Source: Bacteroidaceae bacterium (GTDB lineage Bacteria > Bacteroidota > Bacteroidia > Bacteroidales > Bacteroidaceae). Taken from it: a stretch of DNA of 64,000 nt. Position numbers and translations under genes: made by a program. Positions 54,149 to 62,570 of the stretch are shown here, piece after piece. Position 1 is the stretch's first letter; each line of letters starts with the position of its first letter. The notes below the pieces were generated by a model. That model had not been told where the DNA came from and did not search any database. It was given only the letters and a program-made list of their open reading frames with translations. Location: positions 1 through 64,000 of the forward strand of contig JAFUFW010000009.1 of assembly GCA_017469685.1 (NCBI GenBank). Reading direction: 5' to 3'.

Positions 54149-55702
54149 CTAATTAACTCCCACATTCGAGCTGGCGTGTTCTTTCGCTCCGCTCTGGCGT
54201 GTGGCCTTGAGGTTGCCGAAGAAATAGTAGTAGGGGTAGTAGCCTCGGTTGCTGTCGAAGAGCTCACGGGCATATTTTGGCCGCTCCTTCAGCCGGGGAC
54301 CCATGGTCTGGAGGAAGTTTCTGTACACCTGTGCCGTCATCTGCAGCTGTGGGAAAGCTTGCAGGATGACCGGGTTTTTGTTGGCTTGCGTCACGAGGCC
54401 TTCGGCGATACTCCTGGGCGGAGTGGAGCCCACGAGCGGCTGGCAACGCTCGAGGAAGGCAGGCATGCGCTTCGAATAGAGGTTGGCCATGAGGCTATGG
54501 GTCAGGGCCGTTGGCGTGCGCCTTGCTATCAGAGCGCAGTTGTAGCCGAGGAACACTGGCGGTTCGAAGAAACTTTCGAAGTTGTCCTGCACGGGTTCTG
54601 TCTGCCTGAGGAGGGCGAACTCGGGGTCGGCATCTACGCTTTCGCGGCTGCCGAGCATGGCTGAATAGCGCTCTACGAAGGCGCTTTCGAAGGGATGGAG
54701 CTTGAGGATGGTGAGGTATTTGCGGGCGAGATCCCAGTTGTAGTCAAGCAGCGCCAGCCGCGTGAGGTGTTTCAGCGAAAAGAGCGACGGGCCTTCCATG
54801 GTCATACGCTCAATGGCTTTGTGCTCCGTGGCACGGAAGAGGCCTGCGGCATAGTTGCAGTCGATGGTGTAGTAGCCGGAGCCTATGTCAGGGAAGCCCG
54901 AGTAGTTTACCACGTGCAGCGAGTCGAAGTCCAGGCGGATGTCAAACATATCGTCGGCGAGGCGGCCCGTGTGGATGAGCGCGATGGCGTAGTAGGCTGC
55001 CAGAGGCCGGTAGGACAGCGTGGCGTTGTCGCGTGCGGTGCAGCTCATGCCTTCCCAATCCTCACTAAGCATCTGCACCTGCATGCGAGCAAGGGGGCGT
55101 GCATAAGGGTGACGGAGCTTGGTCGTGAGCATGGGCAGGCCGAAGCATAGCGCGAGGGCACAGAGCGTACAGGCGATTGTGGCCGGTTGGGGCGGAGCCG
55201 CTTCCTGCTGCGGGTGCTGACGATGGCGGCTCTTGAACGTCCAGATGACAAAGGCATCGACTGCGCAGACGAGCACGCCGAGGACGAGCACGCCAAGCGT
55301 GCGCCCGGGTTCACTCATGTAGTAGAGGTTAAGACCCGTCCACGCCGTCCAGAGCATCCAGGCACCCACGGGCAACAGGCCAAGCCATCGCCAGCCGGGG
55401 CGGAGACGCAGGCAGTAGCCTACAAGCCACGTAGCGGCAGTGAGCAGGCATGCTACTGCGAGGCCGCCAAGGATGGGCCAGCGATAGAGCAGGAGCAGGG
55501 CGCGCCCTGCTATCCACAGCGAGCCGAAGGACTGCTGCCAGAGGAAGTGCATGAGCGTGGAGTCGGCTGTCAGGAAAGAGTTTTCGTAGGCTATGCGAAA
55601 GAGGTCGCCCATCCACCATGAGGCCCACAGCCACGCCATTGCAAAGAGCAGAGCATAGGCTAAGGAGCGATAGTGCGAGTTAATAAAAGGTTTTTGTATC
55701 AT
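54149..55702 (-). CDS. DUF6057-like polytopic membrane protein (cassette copy 2)
   Basis: 517 residues. N-terminal helix LLFAMAWLWASWWMGDLFRIAY matches copy 1. Membrane block to about 205, then the soluble half with GPSLFSLKHLTRLALLDYNW and a YYPYYYFFGNLKATR end. It is the first gene of the four-gene run and sits directly behind a strong promoter (55722-55752). Confidence 0.72.
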   Translation of the reverse strand: MIQKPFINSHYRSLAYALLFAMAWLWASWWMGDLFRIAYENSFLTADSTLMHFLWQQSFGSLWIAGRALLLLYRWPILGGLAVACLLTAATWLVGYCLRLRPGWRWLGLLPVGAWMLWTAWTGLNLYYMSEPGRTLGVLVLGVLVCAVDAFVIWTFKSRHRQHPQQEAAPPQPATIACTLCALALCFGLPMLTTKLRHPYARPLARMQVQMLSEDWEGMSCTARDNATLSYRPLAAYYAIALIHTGRLADDMFDIRLDFDSLHVVNYSGFPDIGSGYYTIDCNYAAGLFRATEHKAIERMTMEGPSLFSLKHLTRLALLDYNWDLARKYLTILKLHPFESAFVERYSAMLGSRESVDADPEFALLRQTEPVQDNFESFFEPPVFLGYNCALIARRTPTALTHSLMANLYSKRMPAFLERCQPLVGSTPPRSIAEGLVTQANKNPVILQAFPQLQMTAQVYRNFLQTMGPRLKERPKYARELFDSNRGYYPYYYFFGNLKATRQSGAKEHASSNVGVN

Positions 55703-55721
55703 ATTCTTTCGCTTTTGACTG

Positions 55722-55752
55722 CAAAAATAATAGAACTTGAGTTAAGGACAAA
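55722..55752 (-). promoter_or_regulatory. Promoter of the duplicated cassette
   Basis: On the minus strand TTTG (55749-55752), 19 bases, then TATTTTTG (55722-55729), 20 bases before the start of the first gene. All four cassette genes are closely spaced behind it. Confidence 0.72.
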
Positions 55753-55792
55753 AGATTAAAGGGAAAAAATAAGTAATTAAATAAATTAAGTT

Positions 55793-55843
55793 CCAAAAAA
55801 TATGCCTATGCCGCAGTCATCGTCGGATGTCTGCGGCATAGGC
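55793..55843 (-). terminator. Terminator of the secreted protein gene at 55881-58823
   Basis: GCCTATGCCGCAG (55804-55816) pairs with CTGCGGCATAGGC (55831-55843), a perfect 13-bp stem, followed on the minus strand by T6. Confidence 0.88.
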
Positions 55844-55880
55844 GTAGATTTGCGGGCCAAGAATATGCCCGCCGGGCTGA

Positions 55881-58823
55881 TTATTTCACCAGCACTTTCG
55901 TTCTGTTCAAGATGTAGATTCCTTTGCGTAGGCTACTGCCATCGAGACTCCGGCCGCTGAGGTCGAAGCAGGCAGAGGTCTTGGCCTGGGCGCTGCTATC
56001 GGCTATGCCGTCGATGAGGTGGTTGGGGTCTGAGAGTAGTATGCGCAACTCGCAATCGTTGGGATCGATTGTGGGCAGGGTGTAATCTCCAACAGCGATG
56101 TAGCCAGACAGAGCCTCAATTCTGATGCCTTCGGCCACCTCCCACTGTGGCTCGCCGTCGCGGTTCATGCTGAGGGTGATGTTTGGTTCTTCAACGGTGA
56201 CGCGGCTGAGGAATGTACCTGTGAGGTTGCAGTCGGAGGTGCCAGCCTTGGTGGCTACGGATGTACCAGCATAGAACGTCTCGGGTATGAGAGAGCCTTG
56301 TTCGTAGTCGCCGTCAGCGATGTAGACGAAGGGCTCACCAGCTTCCACGCCTTCGTAAGTTTCGTTGAGTCCGATGTATGTTGAGCCGGCCTCTATGAAT
56401 TGTCCGGCCACTTTATACATAGTTCCTTGTTCGACACGCGTGACATTGAACGGCCAGGTCATCACTTGTGCTGCTCCGGGCGTGACGTCAATGATGACAG
56501 GCAGATCTTCGCCGCCGTTGTCCAAAACGGCTTCAACGCGGAAAGCAGAGTTGGTCTCTATGCCTTCGGAATCCCAGCCTACGAGTTTGGCACCAGACTT
56601 CTGGGCATGGATGAGGTCGCAGCTCTCGCCTGTCATGAGGTTGTAGCCTTTCAGCAGCACCTTGCCTGCACCTTTACCAATGATAGTGAACAGCGTAGGC
56701 GTGGTGCTGACGGTGGCTCCGTAACCTTTGCCTCGAGTGTTGATGAAGAGTCCAGTGCCGCGGTTCTGCAAGGCATAGGTGCCTTCGCCTACGGGCAGGA
56801 ATCTGAAGTCGCTCATCTCGGGTGCTCCGAGTCCTCCTTCGCTAAAGTACAGTCCTGCTCCTGTCCTCACTTCGGAGGGTAATAGTGGTGTTGTGGCATT
56901 CTCGGCTATGGAGAGGGTCGTGCCGAAGAGCCCTTCGCCTTGTGTCTGTTCCCATCCGTAAGTATAGTACTCGTCTAAGGTGGCAAAATTAATATGATAC
57001 CACTTGGAGGGGTCTGGCGTGCTGTTGACCGCGCTTTGGAGCTCGTTGATGGCATCCCTGAGCAGCGCTATCTGCTCCGATACTTGGTGGGTTGTAAAGT
57101 CACCCGAGCTGATGATTTCTTCGGCCTGTTCTACGAGGTCGAGCAGATGGTTCTCTGTGCCTTCGGGGTAGAATCCCAGTCCATCGCCTATAGCGAAGGC
57201 GTTGGAAATTTCTTCGGCCTCGTCGATCGTATCCCATAGCTTATCGGCAATATTATATTCGCCCATGAAGGCGTCGTATGCTTCTTGCAACTCGGTGATA
57301 TGCTCCTCTGTGGTGGTGCCGCTCTCCACTTCCTTCGATGCCTCGATGGCTTGAGCGAAGCGGTTGACGATGGTCTGGTCGAGCGATGCCATGAAGTCGG
57401 GGTCTGCTTCGTCGTAAATGACCTCTACCTCTTCGAGCAAATTGCGGAGCCGGCAGTCGAGTGCCATCTGTAGCAGATCGTCAATTTCTTCTTCGGGCAC
57501 GGCTTCGAAGTAGTAGGTTGCACCGCCGCCCTCTTCGTTGCCATTCCAGTAGTAGTAGAGCATATTGTAGTTGACGTAGGGGATGAGGTAGTAGGTGTAG
57601 GTGCTGTAGCCTTCGTCGAGGTATGGACAGAATGATCCGTTGTTCTTAGGATACATCCAAATGCTTTCGAGGTTGTCGTTTCCGAGAATCTTCCACTGGT
57701 AGTTGTAGGAGGTGCCTTTGCAGACGTACTGGTTTGTGTAGATGCTGCGCATGCGGTAGTACGAGGAGCCTTCTTGTGCGGGCGTGAACTCCCAAATGAG
57801 TTTAGTCTTGCCTTCATCCGTGAGCATAAAGTTGGCATCATCTACAATGTAGATACAGCTGTTATACGCCTGCAGGGCCTTGCCGCTGTGGCGCCCGCCA
57901 TATTCTGCCAGGCCGGGTCGGACATAGTAGTATCCTGGCGTGAAGGGCACGCGTGTGAGCATCGATACTGCGGCCACGGCTTCATTGAGCCGGTTGTAGG
58001 CTTCTTCATACTCTTCCTCGGTGTGGCCCGTCTCCTCCACGGTGAGAGGTGAGGCCTGGTCCATGGCTTCGTAGAACTCTTCCACCACGTCTTCGTCCTG
58101 CAAGCATCCGGGGTCGTTGCCCAGGGTGTAGACATCATTGAGGTGTGCATTGTAGAGGTCCACCAGTAGTGGCAGGTATGACTCTATTTCTTTTTCCACA
58201 GCTTCGGTGAAGGTGAACCAGCAGCTTCCGCCGCCCCAGAATCCGCCTTTGACGGTGACGGCGTAGGAATCGTCGTAGTAGGCATTCAGGCAGTATGGTT
58301 TGCCGTCGGATGACTCGCAAACGATGTAGAAGTCGTCGGAGGAGGCGCCCGAGGTCGCTGCTCCTACCAGGCCTTCGTCAGCGAGCACGGGCACTAGTGC
58401 CACGGGCGTGGCGTTTGCCAGCCCGGACCAGTAGCAGCTGATCCATCCTTGCGCAGAGCTGGTATTCTCTACGCCGTATGCGCTGAAGTAGCAGTCGCGC
58501 TTCTCGAAGAAGATGTAGTATCCGGGGTAGCCCAGCACTTCCTGCCCAGCATCGATGAGTTGTATGGCGTAGTCCTCGTTGGGCTCTCTTTCGAGCGCCG
58601 TCCATTCTGGTTGTGCGTAGGTGCTGCCTTCGTAGGTGTAGATGCCGTAGGATAGGTACTTGGGAGCTTGAGTGCTTCCATTGTAGGTGTACTGCGAGCT
58701 GATGAATACTCGGTCGCCGTCGGCGAAGCTCGTCTTGATGTCGCCCGGGAATGTGTAGGCGAGAGCTGTTGCAGGCCAGATGGCGGCCAGCGTAAGCATG
58801 AGGTTAAAGATACGGTTCTTCAT
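55881..58823 (-). CDS. Large secreted protein with C-terminal sorting-like tail
   Basis: 980 residues from ATG 58823, which begins the signal peptide MKNRIFNLMLTLAAIWP; an upstream ATG adds 35 unlikely residues. Tyr- and Gly-rich beta domains are separated by helical FIVAR-like stretches (EEYEEAYNRLNEAVAAVSML; HITELQEAYDAFMGEY). The module WYHINFATLDEYYTYGW and the strand GEPFVYIADGDYEQG are shared with the protein at 62571-64000. The tail is CFDLSGRSLDGSSLRKGIYILNRTKVLVK-like (type A sorting). No catalytic motif was recognised. Confidence 0.72.
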   Translation of the reverse strand: MKNRIFNLMLTLAAIWPATALAYTFPGDIKTSFADGDRVFISSQYTYNGSTQAPKYLSYGIYTYEGSTYAQPEWTALEREPNEDYAIQLIDAGQEVLGYPGYYIFFEKRDCYFSAYGVENTSSAQGWISCYWSGLANATPVALVPVLADEGLVGAATSGASSDDFYIVCESSDGKPYCLNAYYDDSYAVTVKGGFWGGGSCWFTFTEAVEKEIESYLPLLVDLYNAHLNDVYTLGNDPGCLQDEDVVEEFYEAMDQASPLTVEETGHTEEEYEEAYNRLNEAVAAVSMLTRVPFTPGYYYVRPGLAEYGGRHSGKALQAYNSCIYIVDDANFMLTDEGKTKLIWEFTPAQEGSSYYRMRSIYTNQYVCKGTSYNYQWKILGNDNLESIWMYPKNNGSFCPYLDEGYSTYTYYLIPYVNYNMLYYYWNGNEEGGGATYYFEAVPEEEIDDLLQMALDCRLRNLLEEVEVIYDEADPDFMASLDQTIVNRFAQAIEASKEVESGTTTEEHITELQEAYDAFMGEYNIADKLWDTIDEAEEISNAFAIGDGLGFYPEGTENHLLDLVEQAEEIISSGDFTTHQVSEQIALLRDAINELQSAVNSTPDPSKWYHINFATLDEYYTYGWEQTQGEGLFGTTLSIAENATTPLLPSEVRTGAGLYFSEGGLGAPEMSDFRFLPVGEGTYALQNRGTGLFINTRGKGYGATVSTTPTLFTIIGKGAGKVLLKGYNLMTGESCDLIHAQKSGAKLVGWDSEGIETNSAFRVEAVLDNGGEDLPVIIDVTPGAAQVMTWPFNVTRVEQGTMYKVAGQFIEAGSTYIGLNETYEGVEAGEPFVYIADGDYEQGSLIPETFYAGTSVATKAGTSDCNLTGTFLSRVTVEEPNITLSMNRDGEPQWEVAEGIRIEALSGYIAVGDYTLPTIDPNDCELRILLSDPNHLIDGIADSSAQAKTSACFDLSGRSLDGSSLRKGIYILNRTKVLVK

Positions 58824-58888
58824 AATTGATCGAGTTTTATATGAATGTTGTGTGAGGGGAATTGTTGGAAGGTGTGAGGGTAATAATT

Positions 58889-58924
58889 GGAAAGGGCTCA
58901 GCAAGGCTGTGCTGAACCCTTTCC
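58889..58924 (-). terminator. Terminator of the M60 peptidase gene
   Basis: GGAAAGGGCTCAGCA (58889-58903) pairs with TGCTGAACCCTTTCC (58910-58924) with one mismatch, 8 bases after the stop codon. Confidence 0.75.
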
Positions 58925-58932
58925 GCATGTGG

Positions 58933-61900
58933 TTATTTCACAACGACCTTCTTGCCGTTGACGATGTACATGCCGCGCGAGACGTGGCCGACGCGCCGGC
59001 CTGCGATGTCGAACACCTCCTGCTTTCCGACAGCGTCGCCTGATTGTAGGCCATTGACTGCATCGGGTTCGGGTTTGGTGTCGGTGCAGAGGGTGTCGCT
59101 CATGTCGTAGTTGGCGGTCATGATGACGACATTGTCGAGTCCGAGCTTAGTGACAACTTCGGGCAGCGCTATGGAGCGCTTGTTGGTGGCCCAGATGAGG
59201 TTGCCGTCCTTATCGTAGAACTTGTGGCCGGCGTAGTTCTTCTCGCCTTGGAAGGTGATGGTCTTGCCGTTGGCCGACAGCTTGTACCAGTCGTCAGTCA
59301 CAGGCTTAGCGTCGTCGGTGTAGGACTCGTAGTCGCCTCCGACGTATGCCGACGTCGATGCAGCCATGAGATAGGGGTATTCATCGTTAGCGCGTTTGTA
59401 GCCGTCGCTGGCAGCTACACACCCGAAGATATTGTCTGCATTGGCCTTTTTCTTGATAATGCGGTCGTCGATGAACATGATGTTGCCGAGCTTCTTCTCG
59501 TACTTCTGCATATATTTCTTGGCAGCGTCGATGTGTGCCTGCGTGGTGGTGACGGTGTAGTTGCTGTAGTCGCTCACGGCGTACATATTCACGGGGATGA
59601 ACATGCCGTGGGCTTCGAAGAATTCTGAAAGGTCGGCCTGTGCCACATCGCAGATCATCTTGGCCAGGTGGAGGTAGTCGTCCTTACCGTAGGAGGTGGG
59701 GCCTGAACCGCCTGAGCCGCTCCATTTATTGATTGGCTTCTTTCTCATTTGGCGGAAGAGGTTGGGATAGAAGTCGGGATCGTGGCCTTGTACGTGGAAA
59801 TAGAGGTAGAGCTGGAAGAACATGCCCGTCGTTGACCAGATGTTACGCCCGAGCCATGGCACTTTGTTTGCGATGTAATCCGGCGCAGCCTTCGCTTCGC
59901 CCGAGTTGCCATACGGATAGAGTGGATAGAAGCGGCGAGAGTTGAGGATGCCCGACTCGAAGGTGTTGATGTTCGAGAACAGGTTGTTTGAACTTTCGGT
60001 AGTGCCGATGACGTTGATGCTTCCCTGGTGGTTGTGCCCTATCTCGTGGCTTGGTCCCCAGAGATTGCCGCCGCCTGTACGCATCTTGTTGTAGTTCATC
60101 ACGGTTGGTATTGTCGACTCGGTGTACCAGGTGCCGCGCGTTGTGGAGTGCATGTATGAGCTTGCTCCGGAGAAGGCGTTCCAGATGTTGTTGTAGCGTC
60201 CTTCAAAATCCTCGACGCCCATGAACCGGTCCTCGTTGGCGCAGATGGTGTTCCAGATGTGCATGAGGCCTTCCATCTCGTTAGGCTCGGCGGCAACGAC
60301 GAGGTCGCGGTCCATCTGGAAGACGAGGCGCTCGGTCTTGAGGTTGACGAAGGGGCTGGCCTTGAGCAGTTGCTGTTGCAGCAGTTTCCAGTCGGCATTG
60401 GTCATGCCGCGGGTAGCGTCCCAGTAGCCGTTGAGCTGTCCGCCTTCGATATGGACGGTGATGTCGTCGTGGCGAGAGAGCTGGCGATAGGTGGCGGTAG
60501 CGCCGCTCTTGATGCGATAAAGCACATAGAGCATCTTCTGCTCAGTAAACTGGAAGAGATTCAGGCCAGCTTTCAGCTGTGAAAGGGCACCGGTGGGGTG
60601 GTTGCCCGAGACTCCGTCGGTGCCTACGGCCTCGAGGTAGAGTTCAGCCTGCGTGCGTGGGTTGGCGCTGACGTAGATGTAGATGACGTCGCCCTTGTTG
60701 GCCACGATGCCTGTGGGACCTGAGAGGCGTCCGAAGGGGTTCGACATGGTGAAGTTGCTGGCGTTGGCCATCTCCTCGTCGTGGCTGTAGACGTGGTAGT
60801 CGGCTATGCGGAAGAACTTCTCGTAGCCAGCGGTGTAGCCAGTGGAGGTGTTGGTGAACTGCTGCCAGGTTTCGTTCTTAATCTTCAAGACCATAGCCTT
60901 CATCTCGTCAGTGAGTTGAGCGAAGTCGGCGTTAGCGGCCAGATCGTCGTCGCTGAGGGCTGCGATGTCAGCCTTGAGGGTGGTGCACGCCTTATCCTCG
61001 AAGAGGTTGTTGAGGGCAGTCTGCAGGACTGTCTTCTGCTTCTCTAATTCCTTGAAGGCGCCAATGGTGGATTCGTATTCAGCTTGTCGTTCGCGTGCGG
61101 CATCAATGGCTTCCTGTGAGACCTCGACCTGCTGAATGGTCCAGACGCTGGCGTCGGCCGACGTGCTCCAGAGCACTACGTTGTGGTTCTGAGTGCTGGC
61201 ATCGTGCAGGCCCTGGCTATCGCCTGGGAAAGCTATTGTCCAGAGCGACTCCCACTTGCTGCTGAGAGCAGTGAACTTGAAGCCAACATTGAGGTTGAAC
61301 TGGTCGATATTAGCCTGCGTCGTGCTGCGGTAGGGTGCGCTCGTAGTAGTTTGGCGCTGAAGGAAGCGCTGAGTTTGCACATTCTGTATTCGCCAGTTGC
61401 TGCCATCCTTGATGAGAGTCCAGTACTGGGTTATGTTGTCGGCATCGATAGGTTGCGTGCTGATGTCGTCGCCGAGGGCCTCGGCGTCAGTCATGGCACG
61501 GCCGTAGTATGAGACAAGGCGGTAGTAGACGCCCTCTTGCAGCTCGCTAACGTAGCCGGTCTTAGCTGCGATGTTCTGAAGGACGGTCTCCTCGTCAACG
61601 TCGGTAGCAGCCTCGATGGCCCAGTCGCTGCCCGAGTCGCCCGAGTAGCTCCAAGAGGTTATGCCGGTGCCTGAATTGGTCTTGTTGAGGCAGTTAGAGC
61701 CGCTGAAGTCAGACACCGATGAGATGTTGTAGTATCCGTTGGCATTGGGGCTCTTCTGGATGTACACGGTAGTGCTGCCCGAAGCGGGTGTAGCCCACCC
61801 GGAGTTCAGGTATTCGCCTGTGTTGGCACTGCGAACGATGTAGCCGTTGCCTTTGGTGTCGATGACCCATATCTGTGTGAGGCCGCTCGACACCTTATTA

Positions 61901-62052
61901 GTGGCAATGGCTGTACCGGCGCTGTTGGCGGTCAGGTAGGCGGTGGCAGTGCGACGGTTCTTGATGCGCACGAGGCCGGTCGGGATGTCCTGCGCCACGA
62001 TGCTGCTTACAGCTGTGAGGCAAGCGAGGAGGAAGAAGTAGAATCGCTTCAT
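58933..62052 (-). CDS. Secreted M60 (enhancin-like) metallopeptidase with sorting-like tail
   Basis: 1039 residues with a signal peptide (ends near SIVAQ). Two N-terminal ricin-like/beta-trefoil-like regions (RIKNRRTATAYLTANSAG; YYRLVSYYGRAMTD) and a helical linker precede the Peptidase_M60 domain. The zinc site is HEIGH (669-673) in WGPSHEIGHNHQGS. M60 enzymes from gut bacteria act on mucin-type O-glycoproteins. The tail VFDIAGRRVGHVSRGMYIVNGKKVVVK-like end is a type-A sorting motif. Mucin as substrate is inferred from the family. Confidence 0.88.
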   Translation of the reverse strand: MKRFYFFLLACLTAVSSIVAQDIPTGLVRIKNRRTATAYLTANSAGTAIATNKVSSGLTQIWVIDTKGNGYIVRSANTGEYLNSGWATPASGSTTVYIQKSPNANGYYNISSVSDFSGSNCLNKTNSGTGITSWSYSGDSGSDWAIEAATDVDEETVLQNIAAKTGYVSELQEGVYYRLVSYYGRAMTDAEALGDDISTQPIDADNITQYWTLIKDGSNWRIQNVQTQRFLQRQTTTSAPYRSTTQANIDQFNLNVGFKFTALSSKWESLWTIAFPGDSQGLHDASTQNHNVVLWSTSADASVWTIQQVEVSQEAIDAARERQAEYESTIGAFKELEKQKTVLQTALNNLFEDKACTTLKADIAALSDDDLAANADFAQLTDEMKAMVLKIKNETWQQFTNTSTGYTAGYEKFFRIADYHVYSHDEEMANASNFTMSNPFGRLSGPTGIVANKGDVIYIYVSANPRTQAELYLEAVGTDGVSGNHPTGALSQLKAGLNLFQFTEQKMLYVLYRIKSGATATYRQLSRHDDITVHIEGGQLNGYWDATRGMTNADWKLLQQQLLKASPFVNLKTERLVFQMDRDLVVAAEPNEMEGLMHIWNTICANEDRFMGVEDFEGRYNNIWNAFSGASSYMHSTTRGTWYTESTIPTVMNYNKMRTGGGNLWGPSHEIGHNHQGSINVIGTTESSNNLFSNINTFESGILNSRRFYPLYPYGNSGEAKAAPDYIANKVPWLGRNIWSTTGMFFQLYLYFHVQGHDPDFYPNLFRQMRKKPINKWSGSGGSGPTSYGKDDYLHLAKMICDVAQADLSEFFEAHGMFIPVNMYAVSDYSNYTVTTTQAHIDAAKKYMQKYEKKLGNIMFIDDRIIKKKANADNIFGCVAASDGYKRANDEYPYLMAASTSAYVGGDYESYTDDAKPVTDDWYKLSANGKTITFQGEKNYAGHKFYDKDGNLIWATNKRSIALPEVVTKLGLDNVVIMTANYDMSDTLCTDTKPEPDAVNGLQSGDAVGKQEVFDIAGRRVGHVSRGMYIVNGKKVVVK

Positions 62053-62108
62053 GAGTATTCGTATTTAGTTAGTTCGATAATAAAGTAGTCTGACATTAGT
62101 TTGTGGCA

Positions 62109-62116
62109 CAAAGATA
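62109..62116 (-). promoter_or_regulatory. -7 promoter box of the M60 peptidase gene
   Basis: TATCTTTG on the minus strand, 57 bases before the start codon. Confidence 0.6.
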
Positions 62117-62260
62117 CAAGGAATTTTCAACACGGCAAGTATTTTGCCTTAAAAATAGTTGAAAAGCACGTTTTTTCAGCCTTTTACGACATTGCCTGCC
62201 GACCCTTGCGACAAAAAATGGCTCACGTGGCAGGACTACAGACACTAACCTCATGGAGAA

Positions 62261-62340
62261 AAGGCTCAAGGGCTTCGCAGAAAACCCTTAAGGGTTCAGG
62301 GCATAACCCTTAAGGGTTTTGTCCGAAACCCTTGGCCTCA
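62261..62340 (-). repeat. Palindrome array D: four 14-bp units at 22-bp period
   Basis: Units centred at 62267.5, 62289.5, 62311.5 and 62333.5. The two inner units are perfect and the outer two are degenerate. On the minus strand the array ends in a short T-rich tract (T4). It lies between the terminator of the gene at 62571 and the promoter of the M60 gene. The rest of the gap 62053-62570 holds no supported gene. Confidence 0.88.
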
Positions 62341-62493
62341 TTTTTCACGACGCCCGACATTAGTTTCTGACTGGGCCATATCCATACGCATACGGGCATG
62401 AGATGCGGCACCGATTTGCTGAACCGCACAACCCTTACAACACGCAGCTGAAAAGAGAGGGGGCTGCGATTCATGCCATTGGCGGCCAGAAAC

Positions 62494-62536
62494 AGCAAAG
62501 GGGACTGTGCCTATGTCTGGCACAGCCCCCTTTGCT
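62494..62536 (-). terminator. Terminator of the secreted protein gene at 62571
   Basis: An 18-bp inverted repeat (62494-62511 / 62519-62536) with one mismatch and a 7-nt loop, 34 bases after the stop codon. Confidence 0.8.
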
Positions 62537-62570
62537 ATTGTCGGCGCTTGCGCGCTAATGAGCAGGCTGG

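Noticed and set aside
62101..62313. Small plus-strand ORF covering array D
   Set aside because: Its C-terminal part is encoded by the palindrome array and no family or promoter supports it.
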